Shown: piece after piece, positions 36,366 through 45,699 of the stretch
How positions within the stretch are numbered: position 1 is the first letter of the stretch
How the letters are laid out: each line of letters starts with the position of its first letter
Assembly (NCBI GenBank): GCA_003554965.1
Contig: PWHR01000007.1
Coordinates: forward strand, 1-64,000
Direction of reading: 5' to 3'
Length of the DNA stretch: 64,000 nt
Source: Thermoplasmata archaeon
Lineage (GTDB): Archaea; Thermoplasmatota; Thermoplasmata; Halarchaeoplasmatales; Halarchaeoplasmataceae
Position numbers and translations under genes: made by a program
Notes under the pieces: model-generated
The model's database searches: none
What the model was told of the DNA's origin: nothing
Seen by the model: only the letters and a program-made list of their open reading frames with translations

Positions 36366-38210
36366 TTAGTCAAGACCCAGTTCTTTCAAAGTTTCTTTTT
36401 TAGGATGGCCTTTTTCATCCCATCCCATCCTGCGGTAATGGTAATCGACCATCTCGTCTATGTCTTCTCGGATACTCACACCTTCATTTGGGCCGTCTGG
36501 GCATGGCTCCAATAGCCTTTCCGACGCTTTATCTTCCTCCTTGCTCCATCCTTGAGATATGTTTAAAAGTCTACTACTCGTCATCGTCCTGTGACCTTGT
36601 TTCAGGGCTTCTTCTTTTGAATACTCCATCCCTGTCAGGGCTTCCAATGCTTCAGTCATCAAGGAGAGATCTACACTGGTGAAGAAACAAGTACCTAGAT
36701 TGTCCACAAAGTAGTACTTCTTGGCCATCTCTCCCTGTGCCTCGACCAGTTCGTACGGATCTTTGTACTTCTCCACCGGCTCATCCATACCTAGATCAGG
36801 TTGAGGGACGAGTTCTGCCGGACTGAAGCCTTCGATCGATCCCATGTTGGATATGGTCTGTCCGAAAAGATAACCCCACAGTCCTCTTGGATCATGTATG
36901 TGAGGAGCTATTCCTTCATGTGTATAGACCGCCTTATCTAAAGCATCTTCACCAAAATTTTTCGCTGTTCTGTAAACCCCCTCCGCCAACATATCGCCCA
37001 CACCTTCTCTATGAGCTATATTTTTCATCAACTTCTCAACACCATCTATGTCACCCCAATCCAGATCAAGACCATCAAGGTCCTCTTCATCTAGAACTCC
37101 ATTTTCTACACATTCCAAGATCAGCGAGAGTGTGAAACCCATCTCTTTGAGGTCCATCCCCAATCTATCGTTTAGATCGTTCAGATATATCGCTTCAGTG
37201 TAATCATCGTTTCCGATCAACGGACCGAATGCAGCCATACCTTCATACTCGGGTTCGTCGGTTTTCAAGCCCTCGTGCCTTCCTTCTTTCAACTGTACTT
37301 CATTGCAGTGTTCTAAAGGACAGGCATGACAAGGGGTCCTATCGAGATCTAACTTCTCTCTTAGACTGTCGCCGTTGAATTCAGGGTGCTTTTCGAATAT
37401 GTCTGTAGTCAGATTTTTCACAGGGAGCCATCCAGTTTCAGCAGCCGCAGAAAAGAAACCGTTCGTTCCGTATTGGCTGACCGTTGCACCCATCAGTGTT
37501 TCATTTACCTCTTTCTGCCATTCTTTGGCCAATTCGTCAAACCTTTCTTCGTTAGCTACTGGTACTCCTTCATCTCCAGCAACGACCACGGCTTTCAGGT
37601 TCTTTGAACCCATAACTGCTCCTATCCCGTTGGTAGAAGCGAAATGCCCTCCATCACTGGCTATATTAGCGAAGCGGACTTCGTTCTCTCCGGCAGGACC
37701 TATACAGGCCACGCTGCTTTTAGGCATGGCCAACTTTTCTTTCAGGTATTCCTGCGTTTCGTACGTGTCTTTACCTGCAAGCTCAGGATCCGTCTTTATC
37801 TGAACATCCTCGTCCGTTACAAGTACGTAACTCAATTCCGATGCCTTTCCATGAAAGACGATACCATCATAACCGGCGAACTTCATCCTAGCTCCGAACC
37901 ATCCGTTAGCCTGGGCTCCTCCAAACATCTCTGTGAGAGGGCCCTTTGTAACAACAGAATAGGTACCCGATCCGGGGACCTTGGTGCCGGCGAATGGCCC
38001 TGTGAAAAATATCAATCTGTTCTCTGGAGCGAAAGCATCGACTTCATCTTCTATCTCCTCTCGCAGAATGCTGCTGCCCAACCCGACTCCACCTACAAAT
38101 TTTTCCATCTTTTCAGGGCTTATCTCCTCTTCAGTAATCTCGCTATCCGTAAGATCGACTCTCAACAATTTACCTTTATACCCTCCATAATTTTTTGGAA
38201 TGTTTAACAC
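36366..38210 (-). CDS. aor: Aldehyde:ferredoxin oxidoreductase (tungsten AOR)
   Basis: The 614-residue protein is full length for the AOR family, with N-terminal GGYKGKLLRVDLTD. Cofactor-binding segments include FTGPFAGTKVPGSGTYSVVT and AQANGWFGARMKFAGYDGIV. The 4Fe-4S cysteines are in CHACPLEHC plus a later Cys in DNLGTCFFTS. AORs oxidise aldehydes to acids and reduce ferredoxin, a typical step in peptide fermentation by anaerobic archaea, which would fit the giant surface protease. Substrate range is not visible. It heads an apparent operon with the MoaD-like gene and tenA. Confidence 0.93.
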   Translation of the reverse strand: MLNIPKNYGGYKGKLLRVDLTDSEITEEEISPEKMEKFVGGVGLGSSILREEIEDEVDAFAPENRLIFFTGPFAGTKVPGSGTYSVVTKGPLTEMFGGAQANGWFGARMKFAGYDGIVFHGKASELSYVLVTDEDVQIKTDPELAGKDTYETQEYLKEKLAMPKSSVACIGPAGENEVRFANIASDGGHFASTNGIGAVMGSKNLKAVVVAGDEGVPVANEERFDELAKEWQKEVNETLMGATVSQYGTNGFFSAAAETGWLPVKNLTTDIFEKHPEFNGDSLREKLDLDRTPCHACPLEHCNEVQLKEGRHEGLKTDEPEYEGMAAFGPLIGNDDYTEAIYLNDLNDRLGMDLKEMGFTLSLILECVENGVLDEEDLDGLDLDWGDIDGVEKLMKNIAHREGVGDMLAEGVYRTAKNFGEDALDKAVYTHEGIAPHIHDPRGLWGYLFGQTISNMGSIEGFSPAELVPQPDLGMDEPVEKYKDPYELVEAQGEMAKKYYFVDNLGTCFFTSVDLSLMTEALEALTGMEYSKEEALKQGHRTMTSSRLLNISQGWSKEEDKASERLLEPCPDGPNEGVSIREDIDEMVDYHYRRMGWDEKGHPKKETLKELGLD

Positions 38211-38280
38211 CTCTTCAATGCACTAGATAGATTCTGAAAGATTTAAGCTTTATGTTCTAGAAATTAACCATAAAAGAAAG

Positions 38281-38297
38281 ATAAAAAAAATATTTTT
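38281..38297 (-). terminator. U-tract terminator after the small surface protein gene
   Basis: The minus strand has a T-rich run (ATATTTTTTTTAT) about 25 bases after the TAA of the 38318-38872 gene and before the AOR promoter. Confidence 0.4.
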
Positions 38298-38317
38298 ATG
38301 AATATCCAATTGCCTTT

Positions 38318-38872
38318 TTACACTTCCTCGTCCGTCTCCCCGACTTCACCGCTGCGTTTCATAAGGAAGAGTGCAACAGCTATGAGTAACAAAACGACAG
38401 GTATGACCACTACCCACATCCACCTAGGGATCTCAAATTCCACTTCTTTCAGTGTTACATATTCCTCAACATCATCATCTATGATCAAGCTACGTTCCAC
38501 CGTCTCATAGCCCGTCTTCTCCACCGTATAGTTGTATTCTCCAGGTTCAAGATCTCTGAACAACACTTCTCCTTCTTCATCAGTAGTGTTCTCCATATCA
38601 TTCAAAGTGACGTTGGCACCTTCGATGGGGTCGTCCTCTTCGTCTATGATGATAAACTTCAGATCGTAAGTATTCTCCTTTAAAGAAATACTCTCTTCAG
38701 CATCTGCCCCATCATCAAACGTGCTAAAAACGACACGATCAAGCTTCTCGGACCGATAAATCGACCCTTCTTCCTCAACTATGACGTTAACAGTTCCAAG
38801 AACACTCACCATCAACAGAAGCACGACACTTAGAACCAGATAAGTCCTGATCTCACTTTCCATCCTTATCAC
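38318..38872 (-). CDS. Surface protein with one carboxypeptidase-regulatory/PEGA-like domain
   Basis: The 184-residue protein has an N-terminal signal or anchor helix (YLVLSVVLLLMVSVLGTVNV), one beta-sandwich (PIEGANVTLNDMENTTDEEG, DLEPGEYNYTVEKTGYE) and a C-terminal membrane helix with a basic start to the tail (LFLMKRSG). It probably sits on the outer face of the membrane. No binding partner is evident. The likely start is the inner ATG of MESEIRTYL, with MIRM as a short extension. Confidence 0.72.
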   Translation of the reverse strand: MIRMESEIRTYLVLSVVLLLMVSVLGTVNVIVEEEGSIYRSEKLDRVVFSTFDDGADAEESISLKENTYDLKFIIIDEEDDPIEGANVTLNDMENTTDEEGEVLFRDLEPGEYNYTVEKTGYETVERSLIIDDDVEEYVTLKEVEFEIPRWMWVVVIPVVLLLIAVALFLMKRSGEVGETDEEV

Positions 38873-38963
38873 TCATCAAATCTTTTACATCTCTCATCCA
38901 TTCAAACATCATGAGCACCTCTTGAATATATACTCCTAATATAAATATTACGTATCATCTTCT

Positions 38964-39671
38964 CTACAGATATTCCAATAGTTCCGTAAGCTCTGATATG
39001 ATAACGTCGGGTTCTACATCACCATTCAATCCACCGTCAAGGTTCAACCAGCAGGTATGCATCCCGACCCTAGAAGCCCCGACTACATCGCTTCTATACG
39101 AGTCACCAACGTAGAGACAATCCTGGGGTTTACAATCCACTCTTCCAAGCGCCTCCAAAAAGATCCTACCGTCGGGTTTACGATATCCTATCTCTTCCGA
39201 AAAGACGAGCGTTTCGAAATGATCTATGATCTCCAGCGTCTTCAACTTCCGCATCTGGACCTCTTTCGAGCTGTTAGTTATCACACCCAAAATTCGATCC
39301 CCGTGAAGTCCTTTCACTACTTCTTCTACCCCCTTCATACCGCATTCCATCGACGGGTAAATTTCATAGAACAGTTCGGTGAGTTCTTCAGAAAAGCTCA
39401 CGTCTATGCCCAATTCTCTCAGCATATCCTCACTTCTCTCCTCCCTTATCTCATTCAGTGGTACGCCTTCCCTGAAATCCTCTATCGACTTTTGATCAGC
39501 TCTTTCAAACGCCTCCACCAGTTCCCTGTAATCCACGCCATGAAAGTGCTCGCTGCACCTTTCCTTTATCTCCTTCAAAGCAAGCCTGTGAGCTCTTCTC
39601 TGGTCGAAGAGAGTGTCGTCCACGTCGAAAAATACGGTCTCTATCTTCTCGCTGGTAAAGCTGCTCATCAA
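38964..39671 (-). CDS. HAD-superfamily phosphatase
   Basis: The 235-residue protein contains all four HAD motifs: FFDVDDTLFD (nucleophile and acid/base Asp), VITNSS, the Lys of RKPDGRIF, and YVGDSYRSDVVGA. A helical cap follows motif I, as in the YjjG/phosphoglycolate phosphatase group. The substrate cannot be told from sequence; nucleotide or sugar phosphates are usual. It ends in TAG, showing that TAG serves as a stop in this genome. Confidence 0.85.
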   Translation of the reverse strand: MMSSFTSEKIETVFFDVDDTLFDQRRAHRLALKEIKERCSEHFHGVDYRELVEAFERADQKSIEDFREGVPLNEIREERSEDMLRELGIDVSFSEELTELFYEIYPSMECGMKGVEEVVKGLHGDRILGVITNSSKEVQMRKLKTLEIIDHFETLVFSEEIGYRKPDGRIFLEALGRVDCKPQDCLYVGDSYRSDVVGASRVGMHTCWLNLDGGLNGDVEPDVIISELTELLEYL

Positions 39672-39721
39672 TGGAGCTGAATCATGAAGTCCATTTTAAA
39701 CGTTGGGTAAGTTGACTCATG

Positions 39722-40306
39722 TCATTTTGTTTGGTATCTCTTGTAGAATGGAACGATCATGGAAGCTATGAACAACACGGTAAATATGATCAGCACGCCT
39801 AGATTATCAAAGTCCGTACCGATCAGATAGCCGTGGAAAAATATGAAGATCAAAGCTAAATACATGAGCGAATGTAAACTTCTCCAGTATTTCCTCATCT
39901 TACTTCGAAGGAAGGCCCCGACCACCGCGATATAGATGACAAAGAAAGCAGGTCTACCCGCTAATTCCCAAAATACTATCCATTCCGAAAAATCGGGAAC
40001 GAACACAGATAGATCACTTTCCTCTACAGCAAAAATTACGGGATGGAGTGTTGCTCCGGCGAGTCCTATAGCTCCAAAATAGTGGTGTATAGATTGGAAG
40101 GGTTTTCCAAACAGCTGATATATCTCCCTAACGAAAGGCGTCAGTAAGACAGAAACGGACAAAAAGTAGAAACCGGTAAGTGCGAAGAACCTGACGAAGA
40201 AATTGTGATCGAAGTATTCAGGTGTCGGTGAGGATAGAAACAGTACAACCACCAGGATGTACAATCCTATTATGCCGGCCAAAGCATACTTACCTTCTTT
40301 TTTCAA
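39722..40306 (-). CDS. Ferric-reductase-like heme membrane protein
   Basis: The 194-residue protein has six hydrophobic helices. Histidines on two helices fit heme ligation in the ferric-reductase-like fold (SIHHYFGAIGLAGATLHPV; WRSLHSLMYLALIFIFFHGYL). It lacks the flavin/NAD domain, like MsrQ. It may pass electrons across the membrane to an unknown acceptor; no MsrP-like partner is nearby. It would use the heme made by the cluster at 43400-54980. Confidence 0.8.
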   Translation of the reverse strand: MKKEGKYALAGIIGLYILVVVLFLSSPTPEYFDHNFFVRFFALTGFYFLSVSVLLTPFVREIYQLFGKPFQSIHHYFGAIGLAGATLHPVIFAVEESDLSVFVPDFSEWIVFWELAGRPAFFVIYIAVVGAFLRSKMRKYWRSLHSLMYLALIFIFFHGYLIGTDFDNLGVLIIFTVLFIASMIVPFYKRYQTK

Positions 40307-40632
40307 GTATTATCCTCCTGTTATCAACATGTTATAATACTAGATAAAATTTTTCCTTTGATATCTCAATTGTAGCGTCTGCAAAAAATTTAGACTATGA
40401 TTCGATATTTTTAGATAAAAAGAAGAGTTCTTAAGATAAATTTAAATATCAGGTACTCGCTAATATAACACAGTAATACAATTTTATTTCGTACAACTAA
40501 AACTCGATCGAAGAAGAAAAAGGTGTATAGTGATCTCGTCTAGGGAGCGGGGTAACATATGTCTTGGGATGATATACAGATCTTCGGGCGAGTTGTCTAA
40601 ACGATAAAATACCCTAAAAGGAGGTATAGAAA
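40307..40632 (+). promoter_or_regulatory. Promoter and long 5' leader of cphA
   Basis: A TATA box (AAATTTAAATAT, about 40437-40448) predicts a leader of roughly 155 bases, unusual beside the leaderless genes around it. The leader contains CTCG (40536-40539) that can pair with CGAG (40588-40591), plus two tiny frames: GTG 40530 (25 codons) and ATG 40559 (13 codons, ending TAA 40600). A strong GGAGGT (40620-40625) precedes ATG 40633. A regulatory RNA or attenuating peptide is possible. No known riboswitch is recognised. Confidence 0.4.
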
Positions 40633-43389
40633 ATGAAATTGGTCGATGAAAAGAAGATCGGAGATATTGTCGATGAAGAAATAGAATTGATAAAGCAAAA
40701 AGTCTTCGAAGGACCGAACGTTCATGCGCTTTTCCCTGTTATCGAGGCTCACGTTGATCTGGGAGATTGGGTGGAGACACCCTCTAACGAGGATTTAGCT
40801 TATAAGCTGACAAGTTTATTACCAGAGATCAAAAAGCACACGTGCTCTAAAGGCTATGAAGGTGGATTCTTGGAGAGATTGGAGGAAGGGACCTATCCCG
40901 CACATATCATCGAACACATAGCTCTGTCCATTCAGAACAGCGTAGGCTCTGACGTGTCTTTCGGCAGAAGTAGAAGAAAAGAAGGCAGTACCTACAAAAT
41001 CGTGATATCTTACGAATATCCTTCTTTAGGCTCTTTAGCACTTGAAAGATCGGTGAAGCTAGTAAACAAATTACTGGCTGGAGAAGAAAATTTGGAAGGA
41101 TTTGTAGATGATATATTGGAAGACGCGGAAGATGCTTTTATGAAAGAAAAGTTCGGACCCAGCACCAACGCAATCATAAAAGCGGCGGAGAGTAAAGATA
41201 TACCATATAAGAGAGCAGACGAATCTTACAGTCTATTTTCTCTCGGATGGGGAAAAAACCGTAAGATGATATGGGGTCCCGAGACCTCAGAGACCTCTTT
41301 GATAGGGACTGAGATAGCTCAGGAAAAAGATATCTGTAAGGATATTCTGTATAATCACGGCCTTCCAGTACCGAGAGGAGAAGTAGCGAATTCTCAACAG
41401 GAGGCGTTAGATATAGCCGGATATATCGGTTATCCTGTGGTTATAAAACCGGTCAGCGGAAATCACGGGGATGGTGTCTTTGTAAACCTCAAAAATCCAG
41501 ATGAATTAGCGGAAGCTTACTCATTATCTAAGGAATACGGGGATTATCAACTAGTAGAAAAATATCTGAAAGGAGATGATTATAGGGCCTTGCTGGTAAA
41601 CAACGAAGTTGTCGCTCTAGCTCAAAAAGTGCCCGCTCATGTGGAAGGAGATGGTTCCTCTACAATCAAAGAACTTGTTGAGCTGGTAAATCAAGATCCT
41701 AAAAGAGGAGACGAGCACGACAACCTGTTGACGAAGATAAAGTTCAGTGAAGAAGTCATGATGAACTTGGAGCGCAAAGGTCTGAGTCTTGATTATATAC
41801 CGAAAGAAGGGGAAACTGTGCAATTAACGGAGACTTCGAATCTAAGTACTGGAGGCACCTCAAAGGATCGGACCGATGATATACATCCCAGCTTGAAAAT
41901 GGTATTAGAGAGGACCAGCAAGATAGTCGATCTTGATCTTATGGGTATAGATTTCATAGCGGACGATATCTCAAAACCGGTCAGCAAATTGAATTGGGGC
42001 ATAATCGAGATAAATGCAAGTCCGGGTCTGAGGATGCATATCTCCCCAACATCGGGTGAACCTCGACCGGTGGGAGAAAAAATAATCGATCATCTCTATC
42101 CTTCAGGGGATGGAAGGATTCCACTGGTGGCGATAACTGGAACTAACGGTAAAACTACTACGTCCAGATTGGTCGAGTGGTTAGCTAGGAATCAAGGCCA
42201 TAATACTGGTCTTGCGGTTACGGGTGGTATATGGTCCAACGGCATGAAGGTGGCTGAAGGAGATACAACAGGCCCTTGGAGTGCAAATCTAGTTCTTCAG
42301 GATCCTGAAGTGGACTATGCCGTTCTAGAGACCGCTCGAGGAGGAATTCTCAAGAGAGGATTGGGATTTGACAAATCTTCTGTAGGGGTTGTTTTGAACA
42401 TAAGGAAAGACCACATAGGATCAGATGGCATAGAGGATCGGGATGATATATTTTGGGTCAAATCTTTGGTAGTCGAGGCGATCGACGAAGACGGTTATGC
42501 CGTGATCAATGGAAACGACGATTATGCAGAAAAACTTATCCAGAAGTCCAATGCTACACCTATCCTTTTCGGTGTGAAGAAAAATCGATTGATAGAAGAA
42601 CATATAGACGATGGAGGAGAAGCCTTTGTTCGTGAAGGAGACGAGCTTAAAGCCTATCTCTACGAAGGCGTTAAGACGATAGCGACCGTAAATGACTTCC
42701 CATACCTGAGAGGAGGCGTAAAAATGCTGGTGGAGAATACTCTAGCGGCGATGGCCGCCGGATATGCAAGCGGACTAGACCTAGATAAGTTCAAGAACAC
42801 ACTAGCTAGATTCCAAACGGATGAATGTACAACCCCGGGACGTTTGAACGTCTTCGAAGTAGAGGACCGGAAGATAGTAGTGGATTACGCCCACAACCCG
42901 GATGGATTGAAAAATTTAAGTGAATTCACTGATCACATCTCCAATGGAGACAGGAAAATATTGGTGTTCACTGGTCTCGGAGATAGGCCTGATGATGATA
43001 TATTAGAGAACGGAAAGATCGCTGGGAGAAAGTTTGATGAGATCATATTCACGGAAAAAGAAGATCTGATACGGGGGAGAGAATCTGGAGAGATCACATC
43101 TCTTCTCAAAGAAGGAGCTGAAGCGGTACAGAAAGAACCGATCACTATACCGGATCATATGAAGGCGATATCCCATGCTCTCGAGGAGAGTAAACCAGGA
43201 GACGTGATAGTCTCTGCAAATGTTGACATCACTTCAGAGCATCTGGTCGAAGTGTTTGGCGATTCCAGCAAGTTCCAGGATAAAGAAAAAGAAGAGATAA
43301 AAGACTGCAAGATAGATATGACTTCTTCTCTAACAACGAGTGAGGACAAGGGTCAAGAAGTGGTAAAAAGAGAAAAGAAGAGGGACTGA
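40633..43389 (+). CDS. cphA: Cyanophycin synthetase
   Basis: The 918-residue protein has the complete CphA1 order: an N-terminal domain (about 1-160, EGPNVHALFPVIEAHVDL), an ATP-grasp domain (about 210-480, VVIKPVSGNHGDGV, GIIEINASPGLRMH) and a Mur-ligase-like domain (about 490-880, ITGTNGKTTTSRLVEW, ETARGGILKRGLGF, VDYAHNPDGL). CphA polymerises Asp and Arg into cyanophycin, using ATP in two steps: ATP-grasp adds Asp, Mur-like adds Arg. The family is mainly bacterial. A lysine- and acid-rich tail of about 35 residues is extra. No cyanophycinase lies in the window, so degradation must be encoded elsewhere. The start is set by the strong GGAGGT. Confidence 0.92.
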   Translation: MKLVDEKKIGDIVDEEIELIKQKVFEGPNVHALFPVIEAHVDLGDWVETPSNEDLAYKLTSLLPEIKKHTCSKGYEGGFLERLEEGTYPAHIIEHIALSIQNSVGSDVSFGRSRRKEGSTYKIVISYEYPSLGSLALERSVKLVNKLLAGEENLEGFVDDILEDAEDAFMKEKFGPSTNAIIKAAESKDIPYKRADESYSLFSLGWGKNRKMIWGPETSETSLIGTEIAQEKDICKDILYNHGLPVPRGEVANSQQEALDIAGYIGYPVVIKPVSGNHGDGVFVNLKNPDELAEAYSLSKEYGDYQLVEKYLKGDDYRALLVNNEVVALAQKVPAHVEGDGSSTIKELVELVNQDPKRGDEHDNLLTKIKFSEEVMMNLERKGLSLDYIPKEGETVQLTETSNLSTGGTSKDRTDDIHPSLKMVLERTSKIVDLDLMGIDFIADDISKPVSKLNWGIIEINASPGLRMHISPTSGEPRPVGEKIIDHLYPSGDGRIPLVAITGTNGKTTTSRLVEWLARNQGHNTGLAVTGGIWSNGMKVAEGDTTGPWSANLVLQDPEVDYAVLETARGGILKRGLGFDKSSVGVVLNIRKDHIGSDGIEDRDDIFWVKSLVVEAIDEDGYAVINGNDDYAEKLIQKSNATPILFGVKKNRLIEEHIDDGGEAFVREGDELKAYLYEGVKTIATVNDFPYLRGGVKMLVENTLAAMAAGYASGLDLDKFKNTLARFQTDECTTPGRLNVFEVEDRKIVVDYAHNPDGLKNLSEFTDHISNGDRKILVFTGLGDRPDDDILENGKIAGRKFDEIIFTEKEDLIRGRESGEITSLLKEGAEAVQKEPITIPDHMKAISHALEESKPGDVIVSANVDITSEHLVEVFGDSSKFQDKEKEEIKDCKIDMTSSLTTSEDKGQEVVKREKKRD

Positions 43390-43399
43390 CTTTCGGTGA

Positions 43400-44506
43400 T
43401 CAGCTCTCTGGATCATGAACGCAAAGCGGATCTTCCTGTAAATGGTCACCTGTAGCGGCGTAGGCTCGAGCCCTAGATCCACCGCATATCTCGTTGAATC
43501 CGCAGACACCGCAGTCGCCTTTGAGTTTCGACTTGTCCCTCAATTCCTGGAACAACTCGTTTTCCCTATAAACCTGTAAAAGTCCGTCCTCTCTTATGTT
43601 CCCGGCTTCTAGAGGCAAAAACCCGCTGGGGAATATCTCACCCTTTCTAGAAACGAACACTATACCGTTGCCGTCACTAACTCCGAAGCTCCTCCCTATC
43701 CCATCTCCGATTCCAACTTCGTTCATACATCCCGATCGCTGCATCACGACCCTTCTATAATGACACGCCTCAGTAGTCTTCACCATGTAAGGTCTTTTCA
43801 GGTCCTCCTCATACAGAAAGTTCATGACTTCTTCCGCCCTTTCAGCAGAGACGGATTCCAAGTGCTCTCCTCGACCGACTTCCACTAAAAAGAACAGTGC
43901 CCACATAACCGCACCAAGGTCCTCAACTTTTTCCGCGATTTCAGGCAGATCATCCACTGTCTCTTCTGTCACCATGGTATTGATCTGGATCGGAAGACCT
44001 ATATTCTCAGAAACGGAAGCTGCCCGTAAAACCGCGTTGTATGAGCCTTCACCTCTTACGGCATCATGGATCTCAGGACTACTTCCATCTAAGGATAAAG
44101 CCATCCTGCTCACACCTTTTTCTTTCAGTTTTTTTATGTTCTCCTCATCCAATGATCTTGTAGGCGCTGGAGTGAAAGCCGTTCTTATACCTTTATCAAC
44201 AGCGTATCCCACCAGATCGAAGATATCGTCTCTCATCAGTGGGTCGCCGCCGGTTAAGACCAGGATGGGCACCTTTTCAAAATCGGCCAATTCATCTAGA
44301 AACTCGATACCTTCCTGATAGCTCAGCTCTTCAGGAGAAGGTTCTATCATTGCTTCCGCACGGCAGTGATCGCAGGCCAGTGGGCAAGCTCTAGTCACTT
44401 CCCAGAAGACGATGAAAGGAAACTCATCATGATCTATCTTACCGTGAGGGCTTTTACCTTTTTTACTTCCATGCGGGTGTCCTTTTTCCATATCATCATC
44501 TCTCAT
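43400..44506 (-). CDS. ahbD: AhbD: radical SAM Fe-coproporphyrin III decarboxylase (heme b synthase)
   Basis: The 368-residue radical SAM protein has TRACPLACDHC (CxxxCxxC for the SAM cluster), GGDPLMRDD, and a C-terminal SPASM-type cluster region (CGVCGFNEICGGSRARAYA). An N-terminal extension (HPHGSKKGKSPHGK) resembles known AhbD starts. It converts the two propionates of Fe-coproporphyrin to vinyl groups, the final step of the siroheme-dependent heme pathway. Its start overlaps the ahbC stop by 4 bp. Confidence 0.92.
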   Translation of the reverse strand: MRDDDMEKGHPHGSKKGKSPHGKIDHDEFPFIVFWEVTRACPLACDHCRAEAMIEPSPEELSYQEGIEFLDELADFEKVPILVLTGGDPLMRDDIFDLVGYAVDKGIRTAFTPAPTRSLDEENIKKLKEKGVSRMALSLDGSSPEIHDAVRGEGSYNAVLRAASVSENIGLPIQINTMVTEETVDDLPEIAEKVEDLGAVMWALFFLVEVGRGEHLESVSAERAEEVMNFLYEEDLKRPYMVKTTEACHYRRVVMQRSGCMNEVGIGDGIGRSFGVSDGNGIVFVSRKGEIFPSGFLPLEAGNIREDGLLQVYRENELFQELRDKSKLKGDCGVCGFNEICGGSRARAYAATGDHLQEDPLCVHDPES

Positions 44507-45684
44507 CTTATCTCATCTTCACGAAGATAGCATTTTGGATCAGGTTTCCAAACATCACCGTGTATCTTCAAAGCTCGAAGCCTACTACCTCCCCTACATA
44601 TCTCCGAAAATTGACAGTCCGCACATTTTCCCTTCAACATTTTCTCTTTATTCTTCAGTCCCTTCATCAACTCATCGCTAGTATCTTCCCATATATCACC
44701 GAAACTTCTTTCCTTAATATTGCCAAAACTGTAAGACCTCCAGAACTGGTTTGGATGCACCTCTCCTTCAGCGTCTATCGCACTTATGCGCTCTCCGGTA
44801 CCGTCTCCACCGTTCTTTTTCAACAGCTGATATACCGCTTGTGCCCTTTCTTCCCCGTAGTTCTCTTTCACGTAAAGATAGAGGAAAGGAGCGTCGACGT
44901 AATTACCCACGGTCAGCACTTCGATCGGAAACCCCTCCTGATGGAAACTTTCAGTCAGTGTAAAAAGCTTCCTCACCGCCTGCCTTGTCTCATTTCTACT
45001 AAGATCGTGTTCTTTTATGTCTTCTCCTCTGCCGCTGTAATCCAAGTGGTAAAAACAGTACCGATCGACACCCACCTCTCTCAGCATATTTATCACCTTT
45101 TCCATATCGCCCATGTTGTATTCAGTTATCGTGTACCGGAGACCCGTTTTCAAACCACCTTCCAAACTGTTCCGTATACCTTTAACGGCGCGGTCGAACG
45201 CGCCCTTCTCACCTCTAAACTCATCGTTCACCTCGGGAACACCGTCAACTGAAACTCCGATATAATCCGCCCCGGCCTTCACAGCTCTATCTACATTTTC
45301 TCGATCCAAGAGCGTTCCGTTTGTAGATATCACAGCCCTGATACCCTGATCTTTGGTGAACTGAATCAGCTCGAAAAGATCGTCCCTGATCAGAGGTTCT
45401 CCGCCTGAAAAGATCAACACCGGCACTCCGTAATCGGCCAGGTCCATGATCATCTTTTTAGCATCGGAGGTGGAAAGCTCTCCTTCACCTTCTTCATCCT
45501 CTGCCGCGGCGTAACAGTGTTTACATCCAAGGTTACACCTCACGGTGGAATTCCAAACCACCACCGGCCTTCCACTGTGCTTTCCACGGTGCTTTATCTG
45601 TTTCTTCTTTCCGTTTGGGTCATCGTACCTCAACCCGTCGGATTCTGTCTTCAGTCCACACAGCAGCTTACTGATCGAAATCAT
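44503..45684 (-). CDS. ahbC: AhbC: radical SAM 12,18-didecarboxysiroheme deacetylase
   Basis: The 393-residue protein starts with the typical MISISKLLCGL and carries TVRCNLGCKHCYA for the SAM 4Fe-4S cluster, SGGEPLIRDD, and a C-terminal CADCQFSEICRGGSRLRA cluster motif. It removes the two acetate side chains of didecarboxysiroheme to give Fe-coproporphyrin III, the AhbD substrate. It lies 15 bp after hemA and is coupled to ahbD. Confidence 0.93.
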   Translation of the reverse strand: MISISKLLCGLKTESDGLRYDDPNGKKKQIKHRGKHSGRPVVVWNSTVRCNLGCKHCYAAAEDEEGEGELSTSDAKKMIMDLADYGVPVLIFSGGEPLIRDDLFELIQFTKDQGIRAVISTNGTLLDRENVDRAVKAGADYIGVSVDGVPEVNDEFRGEKGAFDRAVKGIRNSLEGGLKTGLRYTITEYNMGDMEKVINMLREVGVDRYCFYHLDYSGRGEDIKEHDLSRNETRQAVRKLFTLTESFHQEGFPIEVLTVGNYVDAPFLYLYVKENYGEERAQAVYQLLKKNGGDGTGERISAIDAEGEVHPNQFWRSYSFGNIKERSFGDIWEDTSDELMKGLKNKEKMLKGKCADCQFSEICRGGSRLRALKIHGDVWKPDPKCYLREDEIR

Positions 45685-45699
45685 GATATCTATTCCTGT

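Noticed and set aside
40559-40600. 13-codon ATG frame in the cphA leader as a real gene
   Set aside because: It is too short to judge by coding pattern and overlaps a 25-codon GTG frame; mentioned only as part of the leader.
44560-45252. 230-codon plus-strand frame opposite ahbC
   Set aside because: ahbC on the other strand has clear radical SAM motifs; the opposite frame has low-complexity composition typical of an antisense shadow.
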